The notes below the pieces were generated by a model. That model saw only the letters and a list, made by a program, of their open reading frames with translations, ran no database searches and had not been told where the DNA came from. This document shows, one piece after another, positions 33,510 through 45,199 of a stretch of DNA of 64,000 nucleotides. This DNA is from Myrica gale (lineage: Eukaryota > Streptophyta > Magnoliopsida > Fagales > Myricaceae), in assembly GCA_963930655.1 (NCBI GenBank), contig OZ005612.1, forward strand, positions 8,251,001-8,315,000, given 5' to 3'. Within the stretch, counting starts at the first letter, position 1; the number at the start of each line of letters is the position of its first letter. A program made the position numbers and the translations under genes.

Positions 33510-35485
33510 TGTCCCATTTTCACTGGTAAGTCTTTTAATCCAAGGTTGCAAGTCACCGGAAATGATATAGATGTATATCTTCAACCCATGGCGGACAAGT
33601 TGAAAGAACTATGGGAACATGGAGTGGAAATCAATGACTCTTCGGATGGGACGTCAATTTATCTAGATGGTTTACCAAAGGAAAGTTGGCATGTCCAACA
33701 TGTAATGTTGACACTGAGTATAAGTGGTTGAAGCACGGGAGAAGAATGTGTTATATGGGTCATAGGAGATATTTGTCACTGGGGCATGCATAGAGATCAG
33801 ATGTGGATATGTTCGATGGAAAAGAACAACATAGACCTTCGCTCGCGAATTTAACTGGTTAGGATGTATTGGAATAATTGAGGCATGTCGGAGAAATTAC
33901 GTTTGGTAAAGCATCCAGAAAAAATAGAAGGAATAAGAAACAATCATCAGAAAATTTAAATTGGACAAAGAAGATTATTTTTTTCCAACTTCCGTATTGG
34001 GATACTCTATGGTTATGACATAATTTAGACGTGATTCACATTGAAAAGAACATATGTGACAACGTGATTGGGATGGTGATGAACATTGAGTTAAAGACAA
34101 GGGATTCATGAGTGGGTGCATGTAGGGATCTAGCAGAAATTGGGATAAAAAAAGACTTGCCTTTGGTTCATGACGGTCGGGTCGAATTGATGCCTCAAGC
34201 AGCGTTTACTGTAACTCAAGAAGAGCGAAGACGAGCCTGCGAGTGGTTAAAAGATGTGAGGTTTCCTGATGATTTATGGTGTTGATATTTTACGTTGTGT
34301 GAATCTAGATAAATTGATGGTGTTTGTAATGAAAAGTTATGATTGTCATGTGTTCTTGCAGAGGGTTCTTCCAGTGATGATCTGAGGGTTGTTGAAGGAA
34401 GATGTGGGTGGCGTAGTAATTGAACTTTGTTTCTTTTTTAAAGAATTGTGCTCACGAATATTGAAGCTGATAGTTTTGTAGAGGATGTAAGAAGATATTA
34501 AGGTTATTTTGTGTAAGTTGGAAATGATTTTTCCACCCGTTTTTTTATTGTCATGATGCATTTGGAAGTCCATTTACAGCGCAAAGCAATGCTTACTATA
34601 CTGGCGCAGTACATGTGGATGTATCCAGTTGAACGATTAGTGGGTGTCTTGAAACAGACTGCGAAAAATATGGTGTGTCCCGAGGGGTCGATTGTAGAAA
34701 GACATATTGAGAACAAGAGTTTGACATTTTGTTCCCAATACCTACGAGAAGTTGAAACAGTGTTTAATCGAAGAGATCGCAACTACGATTGTGAAAATGA
34801 ACTAGAGTTTTGGGAAGGGTCATTGGATGTGTTCACTCAGATGCTGCAAAAGGACATGACATAGACCGAACAAAAAAAAACTTGGTGTTTTGTGCTAAAC
34901 AATTGTATAGGCGAATACTTGTGGAAATATTTTATGGAAGACTTGTAGACATCTATGTCATGCAATACTTTTGCAAAAATGCAGTATATTTGTTTAAGTG
35001 TGATTGGTGGGACGTTAGAAGATCCATTTGTTTGAACAAATCAAGTCAGTCAAGTGTTTTATCTAGTCATTAATATGGATGAAACCACTTGGCAATTCGT
35101 GCAAAAGTTGTATTGTAGAAATGCATATAACATTCCCAAGCTGGAGCTGAACAGTGAAGTTGATGTAAATGAAGAATCGGGAGCAACCATCATGAATGAA
35201 GCATATCAGGAGGATGATGTCAATGAATTATTTATAGATTTTCTATACTTTAACCTTAATCCACAACGAAGGGATGACGTTGCGCCAAATATTATCGAAG
35301 CATCTGATGTAATTAACCAGCGTAAGAAAAGACGTATAGAGCATAATGACGTTTCGGAGGGGGATGAAGGGAAAATTGAAGAGAACATCAAAGAAAACGG
35401 CAATGTAGATTCGTTTGAAAGTGATATCGAGTCAACAGACGATGAGGCATCGGGTGATAACGTGCAAGAATCAGCTTCTAATTAA
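33510..35485 (+). pseudogene. TNP2-type CACTA transposase, truncated and frameshifted
   Basis: Begins abruptly with VPFSLVSLLIQGCKSPE, equivalent to the PFSLMTLLIPGRKS segment in the middle of TNP2 (Transposase_21), so the N-terminal Transpos_assoc domain and first half are missing. Later frames give NDIDVYLQPMADKLKELWE, the LPYWDTL / LDVIHIEKNICDN region (about 33985-34060), MMHLEVHLQRKAMLTILAQY and ERHIENKSLTFCSQYLREVE (DUF4218-like), and a DUF4216-like end (35054-35485) with a long acidic tail. At least four frame changes or stops occur. The copy at 51316-54944 is more complete. Confidence 0.75.
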
Positions 35486-36274
35486 TCATTTCTTTCAAGA
35501 ATCAGCTTTTGATGTGGTATTGTTGTTATTATCCCTTTTATCATAAAAGTATACTAACATGGTTTTTTTTGTTATATGACAGCTCGCACGGTGAAATGAA
35601 ACATGGATTGGAATTTCCTTATGTTATTTCTGCACAACTGCATGGCTCCAGGACACATCCGACGTTGAGTCCGACTGCCCCATCTCTGAGTCTGCATGCC
35701 TGCATGAGTCAAGGCACACAGGCTTGTCAAAGTTGTTGTGCATGTAAGAAAATTTTGTTACTTCTATTTTATTGCTTTAAGTTAAAAAATGAACTAACTT
35801 TGCTAATATTGTTTTTTATACATCGACCTGTGCTTTTAAGTGCTGGCAAGGTAGGACACGTGGGGTGAGTTTGGGGATGAGTCTTAGGTCTGAGAAATTA
35901 TTGGTGCATATCCCGGAGGGAGAGCGTAGAGGACAATCTGCCACTACTGCCTCCCTATCTAATAAGATTGGAATGTTGGTCCGCTCATTGACTTCACCTG
36001 TTGTTAACAAGTGGGATGATGTTCAAGCATAAGCAAAAGACTACATTATGGATCGGGTGCTGGTATGATTAAAGTAGTAACCATAGCATTCTTGGTTAAG
36101 CATTTCTTTTATCATTATAATATTGTAATTTTTTGTTCTTATGAAGGACAACTTCGTCGTTGAGGACAGCGTTGGAGACAATGATGACGACACGTCGAAC
36201 GCTCTGAAGCGGATGCATACATATTTCAAGAAGTTTCTGAGTAAAGAGGCGGTGATGCTGAAGCTCCATCCTAA

Positions 36275-37498
36275 TGTTGACTTTTGTGCATAATCGATAT
36301 TTTGATAATTTCAATAAATTGATTAAGTTTACAAATTGGACATCTTCAAAGATAAAGACGTTTTCATCAAAGAGCCAAAGACAAGAATATTGAAGATCTA
36401 GAAGACGCAGGGAGCTCAAAAGTAAAGATTCAAGACCTTAGGGTAAACCATGTAACTCTTAGTTTCACTTTTGACAAGGATTTGAATCATACACTTGCAT
36501 ATCTTTCAAAACGTGCATAAACCGTTTTACCTCTTGTTTGGAACACCAAAACATTTTAAATGGTTTCAAAATACCTCACTCAAACTCACAAACCTTTTGT
36601 ATATTTATGAGAAGCCAGTCTTTAAAATTGGGTGTTTCAAAGTGGTCAAAAAATTGGTTTTTATTGAATCGGATTATGTGCTTAAGTTGAAGAGGTCGAC
36701 CGGCTAATGAAGCGGTCGATCGGTTATTTTTGAAAATATAACCGTTCTAATTCTGACATTATGACTGTTGGATAACAATAACTTTAAGCGGTCGATTTGT
36801 TCATATAGTGGTCGACCGACTCGTTTTGACAGACGACTCCCAATAGCTATAAGCGGCTAGTTTTCATATGTGGCCTATATAGAGACCTTTCTAAGGTCCA
36901 AAATGAAGAGAGAACGACCACATATCATTTAGATAGATTGAAAAATATATTAAACCTTCTTATTCCATATTTCTCATATATCATTCATACAAATCATATT
37001 TCTTTATCATTATCATTGTATGAATCAAGAGATAGAACTTTCCATTTTTTATCCACTCTTTGAGAGAGTTTGTTTCTTGTATCTACCTATCCAAAATAGG
37101 TGTTTCCTTTAGTGAGGTTGTTCACTAAAGAAGAAGCTTAGAGAGGGTATATCTCAGGCTTGGTTGGGTTGTGAGTGTTGAGCCCTATAAAACACTTGTA
37201 TGGTTCTTTAGCACCCGGAAGCTAGAGTGTATGCTATTTAGAAGATAGTGAAAAAACCTCAAGGCTCGGTAAAGGAGCTTGAGGGGTGGATGTAGGTGGG
37301 TATGTCAAACCACCTAAAAATCTTGTGTTTGCTTCTCTAACCCTACTCTTTATATTTAACACTTATTTACACTTGTTACATTATATATTTGTGTTAAACT
37401 AGTCTTTACTTTGCAAACACGATTTGTGTGTTAAAAGCGAAAAAGTTTGGAAACTCAATTCACCTCCCTCTTGGATTGCCTTAAACCTATGACTTACA
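36275..37498 (+). mobile_element. Solo LTR 2 (GGTCGACC subfamily) with TSD CCTAA
   Basis: Starts TGTTGACTTTTGTGCA, ends GACTTACA, and is flanked by CCTAA at 36270-36274 and 37499-37503. It is closely similar throughout to solo LTR 1 (9146-10372). A TATATAGA box is at 36876-36883, with GGTCGACCGG-type palindromes at 36690-36820 upstream. It sits in the coding sequence of the TNPA-like gene of the CACTA element. Confidence 0.9.
36690..36820 (+). promoter_or_regulatory. U3 palindromes GGTCGACC in solo LTR 2
   Basis: GGTCGACCGG, CGGTCGATCGG, CGGTCGATT and GGTCGACCGACTCG lie 55-190 bp upstream of the LTR TATA box, at the same offset as in solo LTR 1. Confidence 0.45.
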
Positions 37499-39379
37499 CC
37501 TAAGACCACTAGAGAACAGTGGACGGAGCTCTGTGATCTGTTCACAAGTGAAGCATTTCTTGTATGTGAATTAGAAACACTAGTTGCTTAAATATTGCAT
37601 TCTTTATGTAGATCATTTTGAAAACATATTCCAGAAACGAAGCAAGCAAAATAAGATAAATAGATCAAAGTTGACTGTGAATCATGATACTAGCTCATGC
37701 TCATTCCAGCACACACGAGCTTGCATGAAAAGTTAATTATCAAATTATGATTTTTATTAATGTATTGTCGAGTTTGACAATGTTTGTCACTAACTTTGTA
37801 CTATTTCCATGTAGTAAGATACGAACAGTGGGGAAGTCAATCAAATAGAGTTGTAATGAAGAATTATAAAAATAAATATGGTGTTTGGACCTCGAAAGGA
37901 ACGAGGGAAATTTATGTAAGTGAATTGCTCTTTCAATTAGTCCAGTTAAATGTGATTTGATTACAGTTTATCTATTTTTTGTTTCTGATCATTATTAAAT
38001 TCTTGTAGGAACGGATGGATGACTTCTTGTGTCAGTGTGAGTCAGAAGGGGAGGCTTACACCGAAATTGATGTATATTTCGAGATATTAGGAAAGAAGTC
38101 GGGATATGTGCACAAATTAAAACTCGCAATTAAACCTGCACATTCATCAACTTTAACTACACAGTCTTCTTATCTACAGTGCCAACTAGCGAAAGCAATG
38201 GATGTGGTACAAGTAATGAGAACTACTAGAGAGAAATTCTTGCAAGATTTTATAAAGAAGCAAGCTGAGACGGAGATTACGCTATGGGACCACCGTGAGG
38301 CATAGCGGATGAAGCAAGAGCGCATTTGATTGGAGCAGGAGCACATGCGATTGGAGCATGAGGAGCGCATACGGTTGAAGCAAGGGCCCTGAAAGGCGGA
38401 AATATCAAAGGAGCTAGAGCAACACATAGCAACTGTAATAGAGAAGAAATTAACAACATGACAAAGTGATTGTTGGGCCAGTTTAAGACCCGACATAGGT
38501 AGATGCGAGACATTATATTTTCTTTTGTGATTGCTAAATTATTACTAGTACGATGTTATTTTCAGTTTAATTACAGGTAATTATACTATTATTGATGTTT
38601 ATGAATGTGAGTATTAACATATTGTTACTTTAATAGGACGTGTTATATAATGTTTTTGTTTATTATCATTTAAAAAAACATATTGTAAAAATGACTGATT
38701 GCGAAGCCCACCATCTGATCAGGAACAAATCAAACACCTAAAACAATGTTCGATCGATCGACTAACCGTTTTATCGGCAATGCAAGCGATCAAACCGTAA
38801 GTAAGAAATGTGTCCAATCTCACATTGAAGCATCCGATTGATAATTAATCAAGCGTTTGATTTGATTGGAAAGCACGTACGATCATAAAGCTGAAACAAT
38901 CGATCATACATTTGACACTTTAGACAAAAGATGTTAACCTTTCGATCATCCAAATAGTCTCGGCCGATTGTAAATATGTATCGTTCGATCATCCAAAAAA
39001 TTTCGATAAATCTTTAGGTATTCAGTTCGATCCTAGAAAACGTATTGTCTGATTGGTTGTGAATCTGATCGTCCAATCACCCAATAATTGTCTAATCCAT
39101 CTTAAACGTCAATTCGACATATTGCCAGTTGGAGCGTCTGATCACAGTCAAGGATGATCGACAGACTGTCTTCGAGTCAATCAATTGTCAACTTTTTGAT
39201 CTATCGTATATTGGGCAATCGAACGCGACTTTTCGTGACGAAAAAAGTTAATCACTAAAAATTTTCGTGATGAAACCTGAATTTCGTTACTAGAAGCTTT
39301 TAGCAGAGCTATTTTGCAGACATAGCTTGTGACGAAAAATTGACTTTTAGTGACAAAAAGCAAAAAACATTTTATAGTA

Positions 39380-39985
39380 TATGGTAGTTCTTGAAAAAGT
39401 TAAGAATGAGATAATTTGAGTACATTTTGTATGTTAATTGTGAAGGAAAGAGTTGATTTCATGGGGATAGATAGATGATTTGATTTTTTTTTTATTATTT
39501 TTTTTTAAATTTAATAATTAAAATAAACAAATTATTATTATTATGGGCCCCTTGGTGTACGGAAAAAATTTCATGTCTGCATCTAAAAATTCTTAAAATG
39601 TCAATATATAAAATGCTCCAAAATCAAAATTTTCAAACATGCCCGAAATATCTTGTATCTGCTCCCTTTCTTTCTAATGCTTTTGGGTCATTGACCATAA
39701 TTAAACTTTTTTCCTTTGACAATAGATGCATGCTCCAGAAGGAGTGCAGTCTTCGTTGGGAATCTAGATCTCTAAAACCTTTTCAATGTAGAGACTTGAT
39801 GTCCTATATATGTCCTTACGAAACCGATTGTGTCTACCCGTTTCTTTCGTCGTCGAACCAATTTCGTCAAAGAACTTTCCATTGCCGTTCAGCTTGAGGG
39901 GACAAGGTAATGTTGATAGAAAACTAGTTAGATAAAGATAAGGTAGTTATATAATAGAGATAAGGAGCTCATCTTCGTAGGAGTC
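39380..39985 (+). other. LTP2 upstream region
   Basis: Duplicated at 45197-45749 in front of LTP3, with shared blocks such as AAATTTCATGT, TTTGACAATAGATGCATGCT and CCTATATATGTCCT. From about 39880 it also aligns to LTP1 upstream sequence (CCATTGCCGTTCAGCTTGAG). No separate gene. Confidence 0.55.
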
Positions 39986-39995
39986 TATATATATA
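39986..39995 (+). promoter_or_regulatory. TATA box of LTP2
   Basis: TATATATATA 106 bp before the ATG, in the conserved context CTCATCTTCGTAGGAGTC ... AGTCTCGGGTTATAG. Confidence 0.65.
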
Positions 39996-40091
39996 CGACA
40001 GCAAAGTCTCGGGTTATAGTCACCAATTCTTCAATTGATAGCTCAGCCTTGCAACTGATTCAAATCATTTTATCACAAGTCCAAAACAGAG

Positions 40092-41425
40092 ATGGCCTCA
40101 AACATTAAAACATGCATCGTGGTGGTTTTCCTGATCGTGCTTTCTTCCAGGGCCTTCATTTGGGAAGTTGACGCAGAAGGAGACTGTGGGAGGAACTCGA
40201 TTTTTCAAGTGGCGGTTAGTTTCAGACCTTGCTTGGGTTCAGCCCAGAATGCCAGGATAAAGGTTCCAGCGGCATGTTGCGCCAAAGTTGCTTCCCTTCT
40301 GAGAACCACGCCAAGATGTCTTTGTGCTGTTTTGCTGTCACCAATTGCAAAGCAGGTTGGGGTCAAGCCCCAGATTGGCGTCACTATTCCAAAGCGGTGC
40401 AACATCAGGAACCGATATGCTGGAAGGAAGTGTGGAGGTAAGTCGCTAGCTATATATATATGATCTGCACACCTATATCTATATCTACATAATTGTGAAT
40501 GGGCTTAATTACTCCTCTCAGTATATATTTTATATAGTACGGGCCATGCATGTGCTTAAATACAGCACCTATTATTTGTATGTAAATTAAAATGAAACTT
40601 CGCACTGTGCTGCTGAACGGACAGAACTGTCCCAAAAGGTCAATATTTTTTTGGGACGGGCGTTTTCGTCTAAGAAAATACAGGAACTCTTCTGGAGGGA
40701 AAATGTCCGTTGTATGCACGTTCGTCCTATATATATAACCGACATATATTTTAGGATAGAAATTTCTGTTGAAAAAAAATATTTTTTGGGGTGGATTCAT
40801 TTTCCATCTCCAACTAACTAGCCACTTCTTTTGAGACGGATGGCAAAACCTGTCCTCAAATAATATTTTTTGGGATGAATTTTTTGGCATGATCCCAAAA
40901 ACTCAAATTAATTTTAGTACATGATACATTATTGTCAAATTTGTTTAATTACACCTGTAAGTATATATATATATATGGAGGAAATTTATATTATGCATAT
41001 TGTTTGAATAAAAATAGTATCCTAGCAAAAAAGTATGGAGGAGGTTTCATTTGTGAAATCAGTAATTCTTCTAAAAGATTAAGTTGCTAAGAGTAGGTAG
41101 ATGAAGTGGGGATTCTTCTTAATTAGTAGTCTATATATTTTATCTAAAATGTGTATGAAGTGTTGAGCTAGGGTTTGAATACAAGACCTCTGCTCTGATA
41201 TAATATGGTATCACTAACTAATTTTCTAAAAGTTTGTTTTGAGAAAATATAAATTTTATTATTTAAATTATATTCTCTCTCACTTTTTATGTACTTTTAC
41301 CCTGCAAGAAGAAAAGTGGAGAAAAGCAAATAAAAAATTAAGAAAAAGAGTAAAAACAGAAAGGCATTGGTTAAAAAATCTCACCATTTCGCTTCGTATT
41401 TGCAGGTTACACTGTTCCTCTATGA
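40092..41425 (+). CDS. Non-specific lipid-transfer protein LTP2
   Basis: Exons 40092-40437 and 41406-41425, with GTAAGT donor and TTTGCAG acceptor, encode 121 residues. A signal peptide (CIVVVFLIVLSS core) is followed by the eight-cysteine nsLTP motif at positions 32, 47, 62-63, 76, 78, 103 and 114, with the same spacing as LTP1. The IPKRCNIRNRYAGRKCGG segment and final YTVPL are typical of type V/D nsLTPs. It is more basic than LTP1 (R-rich around FRPC and LLRTTPRC). As a secreted lipid-binding protein it may act in wall or cuticle lipid traffic or defence, but nothing here shows which. The 968-bp intron contains a degenerate CACTA-like insertion also present in the LTP3 intron. No inactivating change is visible. 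The gene lies 0.7 kb downstream of a CACTA element's end. Confidence 0.93.
40600..40922. mobile_element. Non-autonomous CACTA-like insertion in LTP2 intron
   Basis: Repeats of GGGACGG and its inverse (TGTCCCAAAAGG, TTTTTGGGACGGGCG, TTTTTGGGATGAAT, GATCCCAAAA) form hairpins like those at 22230-22390. The right end, TTTTAGTACATG, is degenerate, but in the LTP3 copy it is TTATTATAGTG, a CACTA-type end. The left end is not clear. Its presence in both LTP2 and LTP3 introns means it was inserted before they separated. Confidence 0.5.
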
Positions 41426-41899
41426 GAACGACAGCTCGAAGAATCGACCAAAGACGAGGAACAGAAGTCGAATGTTTATTACAACGAGTGCTATTAAATA
41501 TATAAGAGGGTGTTTTTGTTTGTTTGTTTTTTTGGTTTTGTTTTTTAACGATCGTACTAAAATAAACTAAGTTGCCTAAAAGGGTCGACAAGGCTCATCT
41601 TCTAGATGATTGCGGGCCCATTAGGGAACTAGTAATTACTGTAACGTGTTGCACTGGAAGACTTTGATGTCGTCTGATGTGCCTATATATATAGACCTCG
41701 TTCTTAATGAATTGAAGAGTTTTTATTCTACGAGTTTTATGAGTCTTATAATTATTATAACTCCTTTTTTGTACCTAATGAAAATATTAAATTCGGAAAA
41801 ATTCATTGAATAAATCTAGGTTAAGCAGCTTTACCTGTTAATAAGTATTTCAATGTCGCATGGTCACTGAAAATAAGAATAGGTGATCTGATGATATAT
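41426..41899 (+). other. LTP2 3' flank
   Basis: GAGAACGACAGCTCGAAGAA, TAAGAGGGTGTTTTT, GTTGCCTAAAAGGGTCGACA and GTCGTCTGATGTGCC are shared with the LTP3 3' flank at 60524-60789. Probably 3' UTR and adjacent duplicated sequence. Confidence 0.5.
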
Positions 41900-43000
41900 G
41901 CTCTAAATTTCTTCAATTCAAAACTACAACAAGCGACTCCTTTTCAGTGATGGAATAATCTTTTTGAGTATCAGTCAAATTTTTACTTGCATAGTAAATC
42001 ACAAAGGATAGTTTATATTTTCTTTTCATAAAAAAAACACTCATAGTATAATCACTAGTATCACATATTATCTCAAATGAAAGTGACCTATCAGGGGGTC
42101 TCATGATAGGAACAATGATAAGCAAAGTTTTCAATAGATCAAAAGCAATTTGACAAGCATTAGTCCACTTAAAATCAACATCATGCATTAGTAAATGACA
42201 CAAAGACTTAGAGATATAGCTATAATTTTAATAAATTTTCTAAAGAACCAGCGTTTCCTAAATAGGTCAAATATCTTTCACAGTCTTATGAGTTGGAAGC
42301 TTAGAAAATAGCTCTATTTTTTCGTTTTGTCAACCTCAATGCCTCGAGAGGAAACGATGTGACCTAACACATTTCCTTGTGTCACTATGAAGTGGCACTT
42401 TTCCCTATTTAGAAGCAACTACTTCTCTTCGCATCTGGCTAAAACAACTTACAAGTTAGTCAAACAATCATCCAATGAACATCCAAAATAGAAAAATCAT
42501 CTATAAAGATCTCAACCACGTTTTCTTCCAAATCACTGAAAATGTTAAGCATGTATCATTGAAACGTGGCCAGGGTATTACATAGATCAAAGGGAATTCT
42601 ACGAAATGCAAATATACCGAAAGAACATATTAAAGTTATTTTCTCCAGATCCTCTGGTGCAATCTCTATCTGATAGTAACCAGAGAATCATCAAGAAAAC
42701 AATAATAGGCATCTCCCATAACCTTTTCTAAAATTTGATCAACAAATGGAAGAGGGAAATGATCCATTCTGGAAGGTGCATTTAGTTTCCTATAGCCTAT
42801 ACACATTCGCCATCCAGTTGTTACTCTTGTAGGAATTAATTTATCCTTTTCATTCTTTACTACAGTTATTGCAGATTTCTTTGGAACAACTTGAGTGGGA
42901 CCCACCCACCTACTATCAGAGATAGAATAAATAATTCCTGCATAAAGCAATTTCAGCACGTCATTTTTCACAACCTCTTTCAGTCAAGTGTCTCCAATGT
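41900..43000 (-). pseudogene. Ty3/gypsy reverse transcriptase-RNase H remnant
   Basis: On the minus strand, 42971-42666 gives KNDVLKLLYAGIIYSISDSR, VGPTQVVPKKSAITVVKNEK, GWRMCIGYRKLNAPSRMDH and FPLPFVDQILEKVMGD, the N-terminal and palm region of Athila/Tat-type gypsy reverse transcriptase. After a decayed gap, 42203-41913 gives DVDFKWTNACQIAFDLLKT, FEIICDTSDYTMSVFF and VIYYASKNLTDTQKDYSITE, the RNase H tether and domain. Stops and frameshifts disrupt it and no LTR is recognised beside it. This block has no counterpart in the LTP3 duplicate, so it is either a later insertion or was lost there. Confidence 0.78.
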
Positions 43001-43085
43001 TTTCTTCTAACAAGGAACAATAGCACGTACATGATGCTTAGTACGGAACACATATTTGAGAACTGGATCTGCTACATCAAACCTT

Positions 43086-43313
43086 GGACACAACATGAAA
43101 GATAACAAAAAGAGCAAATTCAATATCAACGTAAATAAGAGGAAAGATGAGATTATTGGGCTTAATATCCTACGTGGCTAAACAATATTTCAAATTGATC
43201 TGATCCAGCACGTAGTAACTCCAACCAAATAAGCAATAGGTTTAAGATAATAAAGCTGTTAAAATTAAAATATAAGAAAAATAATTTAGACTGAGTGAGA
43301 GAAAAGAGATAAG
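43086..43313 (+). repeat. Duplicated segment, right end of the LTP2 unit
   Basis: AAGAGCAAATTCAATATCAA, CGTAAATAAGAGGAAAG and AGATAATAAAGCTGTTAAAA recur in order at about 63035-63185 downstream of LTP3, marking the right limit of the segmental duplication. Confidence 0.65.
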
Positions 43314-44215
43314 CAGTGGCGGACGGAGGGGGCAAGCCGGGGTGGTCGCCCCCTCCGTTTGTCAATTATATATATATATATATATACACAAATGTGTTTT
43401 GTCCTCATTTTGAATGAAATAGAATTGATTATTTTGTCCTATTTTAATGTTTTTGTTTGATGTATGTGTTTCCATTGTGGATTAGGATAAGTTAGTGATT
43501 GTGCTCTTTCAAGAATTTTCAATGCAATTTCCGTGCAATCTCTGTGTTTTTGACTGAGAAAGTGAGGGAGAAGATATGTATTGAGATGTTTTGGATTTCT
43601 CATGCTTCTAATTTTGAAAGATGAGAAATTTTTAGACCAACCAAATAATTGTACTCGAAATAAGGTGCTAAGTGGATTTCTTTTTCTGGAAAAAGGGGAT
43701 ATTTTTTTACACAATTCTCAGGTCCTTAGCAAAGAAATGTGTTATAACTTATAAGGAAGTTGAGTCTCTGACTTCTAAATTTTCCTGAAAATTGAGTCAA
43801 TTCTTTATTTCTAAACATATTTACTTATAGGTGCTGATGTTCTATATATTAAGTAGATTTCATCCTAAATGCTATGTTCATCAATTGACTGCCTATGTCA
43901 AAGCCATGAAGATACTTTGTCAACTTAAGTTACAAATTTCTGTTCAATAAAGTCTATGCTGAATTGGATTTTGAAATTGTTTATTCACACATAGTCAATT
44001 GTGATTTGTTAAAGATTATTGTTCTTAATTTGATTAGTGAATTGGTTCATGAATTTTCATTTTGTTTAGATAATGGATAAGTTTTTGATAAAAAAAAAAC
44101 TCAGTCAGCGTGGAGCTGTCTATACTCCTAACGTAGGAAAAAATATAAGCTCCAAAACATTTTTTGCATTACATAGGAAATTTTTTTTGTCATTTCTCCT
44201 TAGGAGTTTGCCAGC
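43314..44215. mobile_element. Truncated hAT element at duplication junction
   Basis: Starts CAGTGGCGGACGGAGGGGG and has a TA-repeat tract at about 43365-43385. Near its right end, ATTTTTTGCATTACATAGG ... CTCCTTAGGAGTTTGCC corresponds to the 3' part of the hAT element at 745-1641 (TTTTGCATTACGTAG ... TTAAGAGTTTGCC). The final GGTTCCGCCACTG terminus is missing; at about 44215 the sequence changes to CACTA-derived DNA. No transposase was found. Confidence 0.6.
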
Positions 44216-45199
44216 GTGGAGTCTTCTTTTATGTAAGTGTATTGCGCTTTCATTTAAATGAGATTTGATTACAATTTATCTACTTTGTGTTTCAAATCCT
44301 TAGTAAATTCTTGTAGGAACATATGGTTATCTTCCAGCGCTAGTGTGAATCCGAAGGGAAAGCTTACAGCGAAATTGATGTATATTCAAAGATATTAGGC
44401 AATAAGTCGAGATATTAATATATTGTTACTTTAATAGTCTGTATTATATAATGTTTTCATCTATTATCGTTTTAAAAAAACATGTTCTCTTAATACCGTT
44501 TGATCGACCAGCTAGGTGATCAAACGGTAGCTATAAAAAATGACCGATCGTGAAGACCATCGTCTCATCGAGAACGAATTACACGTCTAAAACATTGTTC
44601 GATCGATCGACTAACTGTTCTGTTTGAAATGCAAGCGACGGAACAATAAGTAAGAAATATGTTTGGTCACAAACTGAAGCGTCCGATCGATAATAAATCA
44701 AACGTTCGATCATCCAACTAAAACGTTCGATTCGATTAGAGAGCTGAAACCGTACATTTGACATGTCCGATCGAAGAATTTATCATGTTGATCATCTAAA
44801 TAGTCTTGACCAATTGTAAATGTTTACCGTTCGATCATCCAAAAAATTTTGACCGATCATTTATGTTTCCCATTTGATCCTAAAAAAAGTATCGCCCAAT
44901 CAGTTGTGAATCTAATCGTTCGATCTCCCAAAAGTCGTATGATCCATCATAGACTCTAGTTTGACCAATCGCCAATTGGAGCGTCCAATCACGGTCAAGG
45001 ACAAATATCGATAAGCTTTGTCTCCAAGTCGATTGATTATCCATGTTCCCATCCATCGTCTATTGGGAGATCGAACGTGACTTTTTGTGATGAATGTTAC
45101 CATCATAATTTCATCACCAAAAGCCTTTAGTGACGCTCTTTTGCTAACGGAGTTGGTGACGAAAAAATTTCGTCACTAAAAGTCAATTTTTTGTATTGT
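44216..45199 (+). mobile_element. Duplicated 3' end of CACTA element
   Basis: Matches 37905-39382: the intron and exon around GGAACATATGGTTATCTTCC and AAATTGATGTATATTCAAAG (TNPA-like), then CGATCGATC-type repeats (44500-44900), GTGACGAA repeats (45060-45190) and an end TTTTTGTATTG followed by TAT. The middle of the TNPA exon found at 38100-38560 is deleted here. It arose with the segmental duplication, not by independent transposition. Confidence 0.75.

Larger units (their letters stand above)
35850..38400 (+). pseudogene. Ptta/TNPA-type CACTA protein, interrupted by LTR
   Basis: 36143-36274 reads MKDNFVVEDSVGDNDDD and then HTYFKKFLSKEAVMLKLHP, and coding resumes after the LTR as QWTELCDLFTSE. 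This is the conserved QDNFxVD...YFKKFxxKEEA...WxxLCDYFxSE region of the plant Ptta/En/Spm TNPA-like domain. A further exon, 38015-38305, contains EAYTEIDVYFEILGKKSGYV, the conserved DVFxEVLGxKSGYV end, preceded by a TTGTAG acceptor and followed by a charged coiled-coil-like tail. Stops occur around 35870-36060. TNPA-type proteins bind subterminal repeats in En/Spm. Confidence 0.68.
32899..39379 (+). mobile_element. CACTA (En/Spm) element with TSD TAT, coding decayed
   Basis: Starts CACTATAAGAAATTTG and ends TTTTATAGTA (expected TTATAGTG), with TAT on both sides (32896-32898, 39380-39382), the 3-bp duplication expected of CACTA. Left subterminal repeats of GTGACGAAA type cover 32930-33340. TNP2 and DUF4218/DUF4216 coding cover 33510-35485, and Ptta/TNPA-type coding about 35850-38400, split by a solo LTR at 36275-37498. 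Right subterminal repeats cover 38700-39370, first CGATCGATC-type, then GTGACGAAA. Of 6481 bp, about 1.2 kb is the later LTR. It cannot make transposase now. Its 3' half recurs at 44216-45200. Confidence 0.82.
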
